DNA of 64,000 nt from Actinomycetota bacterium (GTDB taxonomy: Bacteria > Actinomycetota > Acidimicrobiia > Acidimicrobiales > Microtrichaceae), in NCBI GenBank assembly GCA_016703525.1, contig JADJBW010000007.1, positions 170,028 through 234,027 of the forward strand, written 5' to 3'. The position numbers and the translations under genes are program-made. Numbering within the stretch: position 1 is the stretch's first letter; every line of letters begins with the position of its first letter. Below are positions 1 to 8,647 of this stretch, one piece after another. Under the pieces are notes generated by a model, which worked only from the letters and a program-made list of their open reading frames with translations, was not told where the DNA came from and did no database searches.

Positions 1-51
1 GAGTGCGAACGTGGCGGCCAGCGCGCCCAGCCTGCGTCGCGGCGCCGTCAT
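1..51 (-). CDS. Start of a secreted or lipoprotein gene (partial)
   Basis: Only the first 17 codons lie in the window; the gene runs off the left edge. The ATG (49-51) overlaps the kinase stop codon in an ATGA junction, so it is probably translated with the two-component operon. The product starts MTAPRRRLGALAATFAL, a basic n-region followed by a hydrophobic stretch, as in a signal peptide. In actinobacterial mtrAB operons this place is held by the lipoprotein LpqB (GerMN domain); that identity is suggested by position only. Confidence 0.45.
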   Translation of the reverse strand, partial: MTAPRRRLGALAATFAL

Positions 52-1616
52 GTGCGCGCCCGTGTCTCGGTGTCGTGCTTCGTCAACTCGTCCGACGTCA
101 TCGTCGCGACGGCCGCGTCGAGACCGTCGACGTCGTCGTCGGCTGGCTCCACCAGCGGGAGCTCGATCACGAACCGAGCCCCGGGTTCGTGATCCGGGCG
201 CGGTTCGACCCACACCCGGCCGCCCTGCAGCCGAGCATGCTCGGCGGCGAGCGACAGACCGAGCCCCACGCCCGTCGCGGTACCGCGGCTGCCGCCCAGA
301 CTGCCGCGGTTGAAGCGATCGAAGATCTGCTCGCGGTCGGCCTCGGGCACTCCCGACCCCGAGTCCTCGACCGCGATGCGGATCACCTCGCTCGGATCGT
401 CGTCCTCGGTCTCGTCGTCGTCCTCGGACCGTTCCGGGGTCAGGCGCTCGACCGCGACGCGCGTGGCGCCACCGCCGTACTTGCGCGCGTTGTCGATGAA
501 GTTCGCGAGCACCCGGATGAGGCGGCGCTTGTCGCACACGATCACCAGGTCTTCGAGGTCCGCCTCGGCATCGACGGGGACGGGCTCCGACGCGAGCGCC
601 CGCACCGCCATCCGGAGCGTCTCGACGATCAGGACCTCGCCGGGGTCGAGGCGGACGGCACCGGCGTCGAACCTGCTGATCTCCAGCAGGTCCTCGACCA
701 GCTGCGTGAAGCGCTCCATGTCGCTCGACAGCAGGTCGAGTGCGATCTGGGCCCGCTCGGGCATCTCCTCGCGGGCGTTGCGGAGCACCTCGAGCGAGGC
801 ACTGAACGTGGTGAGGGGCGAGCGGAGCTCGTGGCTCACATCGGACGCGAACCGGGCGTCGCGGTCGATGCGTCCCTGCAGCGCGGCGACCATCTCGTTG
901 AACGATGAGACGAGCTGGGCGAGATCGGGGTCCTCGGCCCATTCCGAGTACGCGAGCCGGGCGTCCAGGCGGCCCTGCGCGACCGCCTCGGCGACGCTGG
1001 ACACATCCGCAAGCGGGCGCAGGAGCCGCCGGCTGCCCCAGTAGCCGAGCGATCCCCCCAAGACGGCGGCCGCGGCGCTCGCGCCGATCAGGGTGAGCGC
1101 CAGGCTGTTGATCGACCGAGAGATATCGCTGAGCTGGTTCACCTCGAAGTACACGCCGGTGCCGTCGAGGATGGGCACGCCGACCGCGAGGAGCGGTTCG
1201 CCGTTGGACTCGTATCGCATCATCTTCGGCTCGCGGTCGGCGAGCACGCCTCGGCGCAGCGCGGTCGGCACGGCCGTGGCCGCGAACCTCGGGTCCAGGC
1301 TGATGGCCTTGAATCCGTCGGGTGCGGACGCGTCGGGCACGAGCGCCGAGGGCTTGCCCGACACCGAGAGTGATCCGAAGAGGGTCTGGGCATCGACATC
1401 GGGGACCACGATCTTGTCGCCGATCGCCGCGGCATTCACCGCGGCGCGGGCGACGCCGACGCGCTCGCGCTGGTCCAACAGGTTCGATCGACTGAGCGTG
1501 ACCGATGCAAGCGACAGCAGCACGGCCACGAGCAATGCCCCGAACATGAAGGTTGCGGTGATCCGGGCGCGAAGCCCGAGTTGGCTGAACGGTCGCGTCC
1601 GAACCGAGTCGGTCAC
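48..1616 (-). CDS. Membrane sensor histidine kinase (MtrB-like)
   Basis: A 522-residue transmembrane kinase that would phosphorylate the response regulator encoded just upstream. Membrane segments lie at about 20-42 and 170-192, enclosing an extracytoplasmic sensor region of about 125 residues. HAMP follows (193-247), then the dimerisation domain with SDVSHELRSP (phospho-acceptor His262) and an ATPase domain with NFIDNARKYGG, DSGSGVP and GVGLGLSLA boxes. The GTG start sits in a GTGA overlap with the regulator stop. An acidic insert (DDDETEDDD) lies inside the ATPase domain. MtrB is the nearest family by layout; CseC-type kinases are an alternative. Confidence 0.9.
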   Translation of the reverse strand: MTDSVRTRPFSQLGLRARITATFMFGALLVAVLLSLASVTLSRSNLLDQRERVGVARAAVNAAAIGDKIVVPDVDAQTLFGSLSVSGKPSALVPDASAPDGFKAISLDPRFAATAVPTALRRGVLADREPKMMRYESNGEPLLAVGVPILDGTGVYFEVNQLSDISRSINSLALTLIGASAAAAVLGGSLGYWGSRRLLRPLADVSSVAEAVAQGRLDARLAYSEWAEDPDLAQLVSSFNEMVAALQGRIDRDARFASDVSHELRSPLTTFSASLEVLRNAREEMPERAQIALDLLSSDMERFTQLVEDLLEISRFDAGAVRLDPGEVLIVETLRMAVRALASEPVPVDAEADLEDLVIVCDKRRLIRVLANFIDNARKYGGGATRVAVERLTPERSEDDDETEDDDPSEVIRIAVEDSGSGVPEADREQIFDRFNRGSLGGSRGTATGVGLGLSLAAEHARLQGGRVWVEPRPDHEPGARFVIELPLVEPADDDVDGLDAAVATMTSDELTKHDTETRART

Positions 1617-2293
1617 GGTTGCAGCTTGTAGCCGAGCCCGCGGACCGTGACGACGTAGCGAGGCGATGCCGGATCGGCCTCGACCTTCGTGCGGAGGCGG
1701 CGAATGTGCACGTCGACCAGCCGACCGTCGCCGAAGTAGTCGTGGCCCCACACGCGTTCCAGCAGCGCCTCGCGGCTGAAGACGCGCCCGGCGTTCGACG
1801 CCAGTTCCACGAGCAGACGGAACTCGGTCTTGGTGAGGTGGATCACGCGGCCGTCTCGGGTCACCACGCCCTCTTGGGGGACGATCTCGAGGTCGGAGAA
1901 CCGCATGCGCGTCACCGGGCTGTCGGCGGCACGGCTTCGGCGCAGGAGCGCTCGGATCCGAGCCGACAGCTCCTTCGGCACGAACGGCTTCGTCAGATAG
2001 TCGTCGGCTCCCGCCTCGAGCCCGGCGACGACATCGTGGGTGTCGGCGCGGGCGGTCACCATGATGATCGGCACGTCGCTCTGGCGGCGGATCGCCCTGC
2101 ACACGTCGAACCCGTCGATGCCGGGAAGCATGATGTCGATCAGCACCACGTCGGCCGGGCTGCGGACGAAGCGGGCGATCGCGTCCTCGCCGTTGGTGGC
2201 CTCGTCGACCTCCCACCCCTCGTCTTCGAGGGCCAGTCGGACCGAGGTGCGGATTCGCTCGTCGTCCTCGACGGTCAGGATGCGGGTACCCAC
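1613..2293 (-). CDS. OmpR/PhoB-family response regulator (MtrA-like)
   Basis: A 226-residue DNA-binding regulator. The receiver domain has the acidic pocket (E9, D10, D11), phospho-acceptor Asp53 in LIDIMLPGIDG, and Lys102 in LTKPF. The C-terminal winged helix contains LTKTEFRLL and the wing motif RYVVTVRGLGYKL. The GTG start at 2293 gives the standard family N-terminus (VGTRILTVEDD). It is the first gene of the operon regulator-kinase-secreted protein. No clear promoter was seen in the 13 bp separating it from the phosphatase gene upstream on the same strand, so it may be co-transcribed with that gene. Confidence 0.92.
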   Translation of the reverse strand: MGTRILTVEDDERIRTSVRLALEDEGWEVDEATNGEDAIARFVRSPADVVLIDIMLPGIDGFDVCRAIRRQSDVPIIMVTARADTHDVVAGLEAGADDYLTKPFVPKELSARIRALLRRSRAADSPVTRMRFSDLEIVPQEGVVTRDGRVIHLTKTEFRLLVELASNAGRVFSREALLERVWGHDYFGDGRLVDVHIRRLRTKVEADPASPRYVVTVRGLGYKLQP

Positions 2294-2306
2294 GACGCTC
2301 AGTCTC

Positions 2307-3167
2307 TCACGCGGGCGGCCGCGCACCGACGATCTCGGCCACGCGTTCCACCCCGCTGCGCACGAGCAGTGCGCGCAGGTCCTCCACCAGCTGCGGGTGA
2401 CCGGCGATGACGTCGCTGCCGTCGAGCGGCCCGGCCCCGTGTCCGCCGGCGATCCGGTCGACGGCGCATCCGGCCTCGCTGGCGATGAGCCGGCCGGCGG
2501 CAAGGTCCCACGGTCCGAGCCCGTGTTCGTAGTACACGTCGACCTCGCCGCACGCCACCGAGCAGAGATCGAACGAGGCGGCGCCGAGGCGACGGACGTC
2601 GCGCACGTCGCCGATGATGCGCTCGAGGACCGCGGCCTGGCGTCGCCGCCGCTCGGGGTCATAGCCGAAGCCGGTTGCGACCAGGGCGAGGGGTAGGGGG
2701 GTGGCAGCGACGGGCGCGAGGCGGGTGCCGTCGCGCCGCGCTCCGCCGCCGAGCCAGGCGTCGAAGCGGTCGCCATGCGCGATCTCGATGACCGCCGCCG
2801 CGACCGGGGTGTCGTCGACCGTGGCGGCGATCGACACGGCGTGCGGGTATCGGCCGTAGACGAAGTTGGTGGTGCCGTCGATCGGGTCGACGACCCACAC
2901 GATGCCGCTCGTGCCGGTCACCGTCGCGGCCTCTTCGGTGAGCAGCCCGTCGTCGGGGCGGCGTGCGGTGAGCCGCTCGCGAATGAGGGTGTCGGTGGCC
3001 GTGTCGACCTCGGTCACCATGTCGGTCGGGCTGGACTTCACGTCGATCTCGAAGTGCGCCCGCCTCCGGGTCCGTACGAACTCGGCCGCCTCGGATGCGA
3101 CCTCGATCGCCAGGAGCGCCAGCTCGGCGGGCGGAGCGGGGAGATCGGTCGGGGAGAGCGGGGGCAT
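2307..3167 (-). CDS. Inositol monophosphatase-family phosphatase
   Basis: A 286-residue Mg-dependent phosphatase of the IMPase/SuhB/histidinol-phosphatase family. The metal-binding motif DPIDGTTN is at 94-101 and the second motif GPWDLAAGRLI is near the C-terminus; LLTEEAA supplies a further acidic ligand. The exact substrate (inositol-1-phosphate, histidinol phosphate or PAP) cannot be told from sequence. It starts at an ATG 8 bases after a TAGCGT -10-like box, consistent with a leaderless mRNA, and is divergent from the PIG-L gene. Confidence 0.88.
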   Translation of the reverse strand: MPPLSPTDLPAPPAELALLAIEVASEAAEFVRTRRRAHFEIDVKSSPTDMVTEVDTATDTLIRERLTARRPDDGLLTEEAATVTGTSGIVWVVDPIDGTTNFVYGRYPHAVSIAATVDDTPVAAAVIEIAHGDRFDAWLGGGARRDGTRLAPVAATPLPLALVATGFGYDPERRRRQAAVLERIIGDVRDVRRLGAASFDLCSVACGEVDVYYEHGLGPWDLAAGRLIASEAGCAVDRIAGGHGAGPLDGSDVIAGHPQLVEDLRALLVRSGVERVAEIVGARPPA

Positions 3168-3175
3168 GTGACCGG

Positions 3176-3181
3176 ACGCTA
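3176..3181 (-). promoter_or_regulatory. Putative -10 box of the phosphatase gene (leaderless)
   Basis: TAGCGT on the minus strand, 8 bases before the ATG at 3167. Fits the TANNNT-N6..9-start pattern that recurs in this window. No convincing -35. Confidence 0.5.
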
Positions 3182-3222
3182 CCCGTGCCCACCGACACGA
3201 CCAAGGCTGCCCGAGGAGCCGA

Positions 3223-3228
3223 TAGCGT
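3223..3228 (+). promoter_or_regulatory. Putative -10 box of the PIG-L gene (leaderless)
   Basis: TAGCGT, 8 bases before the ATG at 3237. The same hexamer serves the divergent phosphatase gene 42 bp away. Confidence 0.5.
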
Positions 3229-3236
3229 CGGCCGCG

Positions 3237-3953
3237 ATGGTCGAGTCCGGAGGGTTCCCACGGTGCGTGCTCGCCGTCTTCGCGCACCCCGACGACGCAG
3301 AACTCGCCTGCGGGGGTGCGCTCGCAGGGTGGGCGGCGGCCGGTGCATCGGTGACGATCGTGTGCGTGTGCCGCGGCGACAAGGGCGCCGCCGAGCGGGT
3401 CGAACCCGGCGCGCTCGCGGCGCTTCGCGAGGCGGAGGGGCGTGCGGCCGCCGCGCAGCTGGGCGCCGAATGGCACGCGCTCGGCATGCCCGACGGGGAG
3501 ATCGCGGTCGATCGGCTGCGCGCTGAGGTGGTCGCCCTGGTCCGCCGTCGGCGGCCCGACGTGGTGGTCGCCCCCGATCCGACGGTGGTCATCGTGGGCT
3601 CCTCGCACGTCAACCATCGAGACCATCGCGAGGTCGGCTGGGCGGTGCTCGACGCGGTCGGCGCGGAGGCCGCGAATCCCAACTACCACCCTGGCGACGA
3701 TCCGGCGTTTCAGGCGGCCGAGCTGTGGCTGTGCGCGTCGTCGTCGCCGGACCGGTGGGTCGATATCGGGGTGGCGGTCGACGCGAAGGTGGCTGCGCTG
3801 CGCTGCCATGCCACCCAGCTCGGTGGGGGGAGCGAGCTCGGCGCTGCCGATCCGTTCCTTCGCGAGCTCGTGGTGGGACGCGCCGCGGCCGAGGGCCGGG
3901 CCGGAGGCGTGCGGTTCGGTGAGGCGTTCCGCCGGATCGTGCTCGTCGACTGA
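3237..3953 (+). CDS. PIG-L family zinc deacetylase
   Basis: A 238-residue deacetylase of the PIG-L/LmbE family, which includes MshB and Mca of mycothiol metabolism and GlcNAc-PI deacetylases. The zinc site is visible as AHPDDAE (16-22) and HVNHRDH (124-130). The ATG at 3237 is chosen because it directly precedes the family N-terminus and follows a TAGCGT box by 8 bases. Substrate unknown: with an inositol phosphatase next door a role in mycothiol or inositol-lipid metabolism is possible, but this is inference from neighbourhood. Confidence 0.85.
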   Translation: MVESGGFPRCVLAVFAHPDDAELACGGALAGWAAAGASVTIVCVCRGDKGAAERVEPGALAALREAEGRAAAAQLGAEWHALGMPDGEIAVDRLRAEVVALVRRRRPDVVVAPDPTVVIVGSSHVNHRDHREVGWAVLDAVGAEAANPNYHPGDDPAFQAAELWLCASSSPDRWVDIGVAVDAKVAALRCHATQLGGGSELGAADPFLRELVVGRAAAEGRAGGVRFGEAFRRIVLVD

Positions 3954-3976
3954 ACCGACGGCGCGGCCGGGTGTCG

Positions 3977-4261
3977 CTAGGTTCGTCGGCCCGCCCCGGC
4001 GGTCCCTTCGGCCAGCGCACGGAGGGCCAGTGCGGCGATCACCGCCGTGCCGATCGCCGCGACGAGGGTGCCGGTGAGCACGCCCAGCCCGCGCGGCACG
4101 GTGCAGTCGCCGGAGCACTGCACCCGCATGAACGCGTTCCCGACCTGGCCGCCGACGATGCCCAGGACCAGGATCGCGGCAAACGCCGCGATCCTCGCGC
4201 CAACCGATGGCAGCGCCGATTCCGGATCGGCGGCGGAGCTCGCGGGTTGGGGTTCCGGCAT
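3977..4261 (-). CDS. Small membrane protein, unknown function
   Basis: A 94-residue protein with two predicted membrane helices (about 24-45 and 64-86) separated by a short loop with two cysteines (VQCSGDC) that could form a disulfide. I do not recognise the family. It is convergent with the PIG-L gene and is preceded by a TAGCCT box 6 bases from its ATG, which supports its being a real gene. Confidence 0.55.
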   Translation of the reverse strand: MPEPQPASSAADPESALPSVGARIAAFAAILVLGIVGGQVGNAFMRVQCSGDCTVPRGLGVLTGTLVAAIGTAVIAALALRALAEGTAGAGRRT

Positions 4262-4267
4262 GGATGC

Positions 4268-4273
4268 AGGCTA
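4268..4273 (-). promoter_or_regulatory. Putative -10 box of the small membrane protein gene
   Basis: TAGCCT on the minus strand, 6 bases before the ATG at 4261; same leaderless arrangement as elsewhere in the window. Confidence 0.45.
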
Positions 4274-4394
4274 ACCCGGCTCTCCGGCGTCGTCGTGACC
4301 CGGGCGGATGGGCCGAACGGCCCACTCGGCAGGGTGAGAATCCCTCTGGCGACGGCGCCATCGCCTCTTACCCTGGGTGACAAAGCGGCTACGA

Positions 4395-4423
4395 AGAGTC
4401 GGCGGCCGGGATCGACCGACTCT
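4395..4423. promoter_or_regulatory. Inverted repeat upstream of the XRE regulator gene
   Basis: Perfect 8-bp arms AGAGTCGG / CCGACTCT with a 13-bp spacer, ending 26 bp before the regulator start. Could be an operator for autoregulation or a hairpin in the leader. Confidence 0.35.
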
Positions 4424-4449
4424 GCGGTGCACGGACGACGGGAGGTGCC

Positions 4450-5253
4450 ATGCCCCAACACGACACGGCCTGGGAGCGCGTGAGCGTGGTGCCCCCACGC
4501 CGGCTCGGTCGATTGCTCAGCGAGGCGCGGTCCGCTCGCGGCCTGACCCTCGACGAGTTGGCGGCGTCGGCCGACGGACGGTTCTCGCTCGCGGCGCTTG
4601 CGTCGATCGAGTGCGGCGCCCGCGACGTCAGCGACGCCGAGGTGCGGGTGCTGGCGAATCTCTACGGCGTCGCATCGTCGAGCCTCGTGCCGCCGCGGTC
4701 GAAACTCGAGATCGATCTCGACGAGGGCAAGCTGTTCGTCGCCGGGCACAACCGTCGGCTCCCGCATCGGGCGCACGACCGAGAGGATGTGTTGTCGCGG
4801 TACCTCGCGATGGTCTATTCGATGCGCCACCTCGCGCCGGGCACGCCCGTGCCGCTGCGCGTCGATGACCTGGAGGTGCTCGGGCGAGCCCTGCGCGTGG
4901 GCAGCCGAACGCTGGAATCCGACCTGGTCGCGCTCATGGCGAACCCCGCCGACGTGGTCGGATGGCGCGCTCGCCTGCTGCGCCGCAAGATGCTGATTCC
5001 CGCCGCCGGCGTGCTGGTCGCAACGGTCGCCGCCGGGGCGCTCGTGCTCGTACAGCCGGCGAGCACGACGGCGAACACCCGAGGAACGGCCGTCGACGCA
5101 CCGGCGGTCACGCTCGACATCGGAGCGCCCCTGGTGCAGGAGCGCCTGACCCCACCCGACTCGGGGTCGCAGCAGGCCACGATCGGGGTCGGAATGCCCC
5201 ATCCGTCGCTCATCCCGGCCGTCACGGCCGAGCGTCCCGTCGCCGGCGGGTGA
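4450..5253 (+). CDS. Membrane-anchored XRE-type helix-turn-helix protein
   Basis: A 267-residue protein with a cytoplasmic helix-turn-helix domain (about 17-75, including LGRLLSEARSARGLTLDEL), a linker, one membrane helix (about 178-200) and an extracytoplasmic Thr/Pro/Ala-rich tail. This topology resembles RodZ-like or other membrane-tethered XRE proteins. A good Shine-Dalgarno (GGGAGGTG) precedes the ATG, unlike its leaderless neighbours. A perfect inverted repeat lies just upstream. The regulated genes are unknown. Confidence 0.75.
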   Translation: MPQHDTAWERVSVVPPRRLGRLLSEARSARGLTLDELAASADGRFSLAALASIECGARDVSDAEVRVLANLYGVASSSLVPPRSKLEIDLDEGKLFVAGHNRRLPHRAHDREDVLSRYLAMVYSMRHLAPGTPVPLRVDDLEVLGRALRVGSRTLESDLVALMANPADVVGWRARLLRRKMLIPAAGVLVATVAAGALVLVQPASTTANTRGTAVDAPAVTLDIGAPLVQERLTPPDSGSQQATIGVGMPHPSLIPAVTAERPVAGG

Positions 5254-5279
5254 CCGGTCGACGTCGCAGGACTGCGGGC

Positions 5280-5285
5280 TACGCT
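5280..5285 (+). promoter_or_regulatory. Putative -10 box of the cupredoxin gene
   Basis: TACGCT, 6 bases before the ATG at 5292; leaderless arrangement. Confidence 0.5.
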
Positions 5286-5291
5286 CGCCCT

Positions 5292-5780
5292 ATGCATCGA
5301 CCGAACGCCGTGACGTCACGACTCCGCCCACGTGCCCGCACCGGTGGGATCACCGCTGCGCTCCTGCTGTGCGTCGCGGCAGCGGCGGTGGGTGGATGCG
5401 GCGGTGGTTCGGGGAACTCGAACGCATCTGAGGATTCGACCACCACGACCACCCTCGTGCCGATGCCGCCGGCGAGCGAGTTCGAGGACAAGGCCGGCTC
5501 GGCCGACGTGGCGCTGACGGTCATCGACAACACGTTCGAGCAGAAGTACGTCACGGTGACCGTCGGCTCGAAGGTGACGTGGACCAACAACGGCGACACC
5601 CAGCACAACATCACGCCGGTCGTCGGCGGGGCGTTTCCGTCGGTCGCCGCGACGGACTTCAAGCCCGGTGCGACGCACACGGTGACCTTCGACAAGCCGG
5701 GTGACTACCCCTATTACTGCACGCTTCACGGCACTCCGCGCAACGGCCAGAACGGCATCATCCGCGTGGTGCCCGCGTGA
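5292..5780 (+). CDS. Cupredoxin-domain lipoprotein
   Basis: A 162-residue exported protein. The signal peptide ends at a lipobox-like VGGC with Cys36; a Ser/Thr-rich linker follows, then a plastocyanin/azurin-type domain (about 72-161). Type 1 copper ligands His105 (TQHN), Cys143 and His146 (YCTLHG) are present. At the usual axial Met position (HGTP..GM.G in related proteins) there is Gln153 (HGTPRNGQNG), as in stellacyanin-type sites. It probably carries electrons or binds copper at the cell surface. It lies directly before a beta-helix lipoprotein gene. Confidence 0.85.
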   Translation: MHRPNAVTSRLRPRARTGGITAALLLCVAAAAVGGCGGGSGNSNASEDSTTTTTLVPMPPASEFEDKAGSADVALTVIDNTFEQKYVTVTVGSKVTWTNNGDTQHNITPVVGGAFPSVAATDFKPGATHTVTFDKPGDYPYYCTLHGTPRNGQNGIIRVVPA

Positions 5781-5795
5781 CCCGCGTCACATCGC

Positions 5796-5801
5796 TACGC
5801 T
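5796..5801 (+). promoter_or_regulatory. Putative -10 box of the beta-helix lipoprotein gene
   Basis: TACGCT, 8 bases before the ATG at 5810. The hexamer is identical to the one before the cupredoxin gene, suggesting parallel expression of the two. Confidence 0.5.
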
Positions 5802-5809
5802 GCGCAACC

Positions 5810-7120
5810 ATGAAAAGAGCACTTGCCGCGATCGCGGCATCCACGTTGTTGTTGGCGGCATGCGGTGGCGAGTCCACCGACGATGCCGGGTCCGCGGACT
5901 CCGCCGCCACGAGCGATGCTGCGGGGCAGGTCCTGAAGGTGCCGGGCGATTTTCCGACGATCCAGGCGGCGGTCGACAAGGCGGGGTCCGGCGATCTCGT
6001 GCTGATCTCCCCCGGGGTCTACAAGGAGGGTGTCGTGGTCGAGACGCCCGACATCGTCATCCGCGGGCTTGACCGCAACAAGGTGATCATCGACGGCGAG
6101 TTCACGCGAGACAACGGCATCAAGGTGTTCTCGAACGGCGTTGCGGTCGAGAACCTGACCGTTCGCAACAACACGGGCAACGGCGTCTTCTTCACCGGCG
6201 AGTACAACGACGACACGTCGAAGAACAAGATCCTCACCGGCTACCGGGCGAGCTACGTCACGGCCTACAACAACGGCCTGTACGGCATCTACGCCTTCAA
6301 TGCGACGAAGGGCCAGTTCGACCACGACTACGGGTCGGGCCATCCGGACAGCGCGTTCTACATCGGGCAGTGCAACCCATGCGACGCGGTGATCACCGAC
6401 TCGGTGGGCGAGATGAACATGCTGGGGTACTCGGGAACGAACTCGACCGGGGTCACCCTCGTCAACAACACGTTCAGCCACAACCGGGCCGGAATCGTGC
6501 CGAACTCGCTCCACAGCGAGAAGCTCGCGCCGAACTCCGGGACGGTCATCGTCGGCAATACCGTCACGGACAACAACGCGGCGGACGCCCCGAACAACAG
6601 CGGGATCGCGATCGCGTTCGGCAACGGCATCGTGTTGGGCGGCGTCTCGAACAACGTTGCGGAGCGCAACCTCGTGACCGGTCACACCAACGCCGGCATC
6701 GTCATCACCGACATGCCGGATTCGAAGAACCCCGAGACCGACAAGAACGAGACCTTCAAGCCCGAGAACAACAAGGTGCGGTCCAACAAGCTGTCGGGCA
6801 ACACCATGGACCTCGCGTACCTGACGGTGAACTACTCGTCCAACCTGTTCGGCAACTGCTTCGAGGACAACGAGATCACGACCGAGTTCCCCGAGGGGCT
6901 CCAGGCGAAGTCGGGCTGCGGTGCGCCCGATGCCGACCTCGGCGACCTGACGCCGATCCTGTCGAAGCTCACGCCGCCGCCGCCGGACGTCGACTGGAAG
7001 ACGGTCGCCGCACCCGACGATCAGGAGAACATGCCGAACGCGGCGAAGGCTGCGGCCGTGCCGGCCAAGTCGGTGCCGATGAAGGTCGACGTCGACGCGA
7101 TCAAGACGCCGACCGCCTGA
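5810..7120 (+). CDS. Right-handed parallel beta-helix lipoprotein
   Basis: A 436-residue exported protein. The signal peptide ends in LLLAAC with lipid-anchor Cys18. The body (about 50-360) is a pectin-lyase-like beta helix: a start motif DFPTIQAAVDKAGSGDLVLI followed by Asn-rich coils (VRNNTGNGVFF, VTAYNNGLYGIYAFNA, LVNNTFSHNRAGI). One CNPC pair may bind metal or form a disulfide. The relatives include NosD-like and carbohydrate-active beta helices; substrate unknown. The start at 5810 gives a proper signal peptide; an in-frame GTG 33 bases earlier overlaps the cupredoxin stop and is less likely. Confidence 0.82.
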   Translation: MKRALAAIAASTLLLAACGGESTDDAGSADSAATSDAAGQVLKVPGDFPTIQAAVDKAGSGDLVLISPGVYKEGVVVETPDIVIRGLDRNKVIIDGEFTRDNGIKVFSNGVAVENLTVRNNTGNGVFFTGEYNDDTSKNKILTGYRASYVTAYNNGLYGIYAFNATKGQFDHDYGSGHPDSAFYIGQCNPCDAVITDSVGEMNMLGYSGTNSTGVTLVNNTFSHNRAGIVPNSLHSEKLAPNSGTVIVGNTVTDNNAADAPNNSGIAIAFGNGIVLGGVSNNVAERNLVTGHTNAGIVITDMPDSKNPETDKNETFKPENNKVRSNKLSGNTMDLAYLTVNYSSNLFGNCFEDNEITTEFPEGLQAKSGCGAPDADLGDLTPILSKLTPPPPDVDWKTVAAPDDQENMPNAAKAAAVPAKSVPMKVDVDAIKTPTA

Positions 7121-7135
7121 CAGCTCACGCCGTCG

Positions 7136-8647
7136 GTGCACGCTGACCTTGTGGTCGAGACGACCTCCGGCCCCGTTCGGGGACCGGAGGTCGTCTCGCG
7201 TGTACGCCGCTGGCTGGGAATCCCGTACGCGCTCCCGCCCATCGGCCCCCTGCGGTTCCGCCCGCCACGCCCGGCGGAGCGCTCAGCGGTCGTGCTGGAC
7301 GCGTCGGCGTGGGGGCCGAGGTGCCCACAGCCCGCGTCCGCGTTGGCCCCCCGGCGCCGCGGCGAGGTCGACTCGGAGGACTGCCTCCGCCTGAACGTGT
7401 GGGCGCCGAGCTCGTCCGGACCGCACCCGGTGATGGTGTGGGTCCACGGGGGCAGCTTCACGACCGGTTCGGGCGCGTTGTCGTGGTACGACGGCGCCCG
7501 GCTGGCGCGGGCCGGCGTCGTCGTGGTCACGTTCAACTACCGGTTGGGTCTGCTCGGCTGGTTCCATCTGGAACCCTTCGGCGGAGACGAATGGGCCGGA
7601 ACGGCGAACCTCGGCCTCGCCGATCAGAAGCTCGCGCTCGACTGGGTGCGGCACAACATCGAAGCGTTCGGCGGCGATGCGGGACGGGTCACGTTGTTCG
7701 GGGAGAGCGCCGGCGCGATGAGCGTCGCGGCCCACCTTGCGGACCGACGCATCGGCCGCTCGATCCGGGCCGCGATCGCCCAGTCGGGCGCCGCGACCCA
7801 CGTGCGCAGCGCCGACGAGGCAGCGGCAGGCGCGGAGCGAGCGCTGGCTGCGCTCGGAATGCACCCCGCCGATCTCACCCCAGGTGGGATCGAACGGCTG
7901 CGCTCGCTTCCGGTAGCGGAGCTGGTCGCGCCGATGGCAACGCCCGACGCCGCCGTGGGACGACCCCTCGGGATCCTGCCGACGGTCGATGGCACGTGGG
8001 TGCCCGAGCCGCCCCTCGATGCGCTTCGGCGCGGGAGCTGCGCCGACGTGAACCTGGTGGTGGGCAGCAACGCCGACGAGATGCGCCTGTTCATGGCGGG
8101 CGTCCTCGGCTCGATCGACGACGACCGGCTGCATCGCCGGATCGACCGGGCGCTCCTCGCCGACGGAATCGACGGCGACGCGGCCACGGTCGCGTCCGAC
8201 TATCGATCGCGTCACGTCGGAGCGTCCGCGGGGGAGCTCGCCGCCGCGATCGAGACCGACCGGTTCTTCCGGCGGGGCGTCATCGCGACCGCCGACGCGC
8301 AGCTCTCGGGAGGGGGACGGGCGAGCACCTACCTGTTCGAACACGAGTCGAGCGCGTTCGGTGGGCTGCTGGGGAGCGCGCACGCGGTGGAGATTCCGTT
8401 CGTGTTCGACAACCTCGACGCCGCCGGCGTCGAGGCCTTCGTCGGTGCGCCCGATCACCCGCGACCGGCGCTCGCCCACGCGATGTCGCGGGCCTGGGTC
8501 GACGTCGCGGTCGGAGCCACCTCGCCGTTCGCGCCGCACGATCCGTCGAAGCGTCGCACGGCACGTATCGGCGCCGAGCACGCGCCCGACGCGATCGTCG
8601 TCGACGACGAGCCCCGCTCGTGGGCGATGCGGCGGTGGATGCGGTGA
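7136..8647 (+). CDS. Type B carboxylesterase/lipase
   Basis: A 503-residue alpha/beta hydrolase of the carboxylesterase type B family. The oxyanion-hole region VWVHGGSF, nucleophile Ser191 in GESAG, and the likely catalytic His in SAHAVEIPF are visible, and length matches the family. There is no clear signal peptide, so it is probably cytoplasmic. It hydrolyses carboxylic esters; natural substrate unknown. The GTG start lies 15 bp after the beta-helix gene, and the stop overlaps the Nudix start (GTGA). Confidence 0.88.
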   Translation: MHADLVVETTSGPVRGPEVVSRVRRWLGIPYALPPIGPLRFRPPRPAERSAVVLDASAWGPRCPQPASALAPRRRGEVDSEDCLRLNVWAPSSSGPHPVMVWVHGGSFTTGSGALSWYDGARLARAGVVVVTFNYRLGLLGWFHLEPFGGDEWAGTANLGLADQKLALDWVRHNIEAFGGDAGRVTLFGESAGAMSVAAHLADRRIGRSIRAAIAQSGAATHVRSADEAAAGAERALAALGMHPADLTPGGIERLRSLPVAELVAPMATPDAAVGRPLGILPTVDGTWVPEPPLDALRRGSCADVNLVVGSNADEMRLFMAGVLGSIDDDRLHRRIDRALLADGIDGDAATVASDYRSRHVGASAGELAAAIETDRFFRRGVIATADAQLSGGGRASTYLFEHESSAFGGLLGSAHAVEIPFVFDNLDAAGVEAFVGAPDHPRPALAHAMSRAWVDVAVGATSPFAPHDPSKRRTARIGAEHAPDAIVVDDEPRSWAMRRWMR

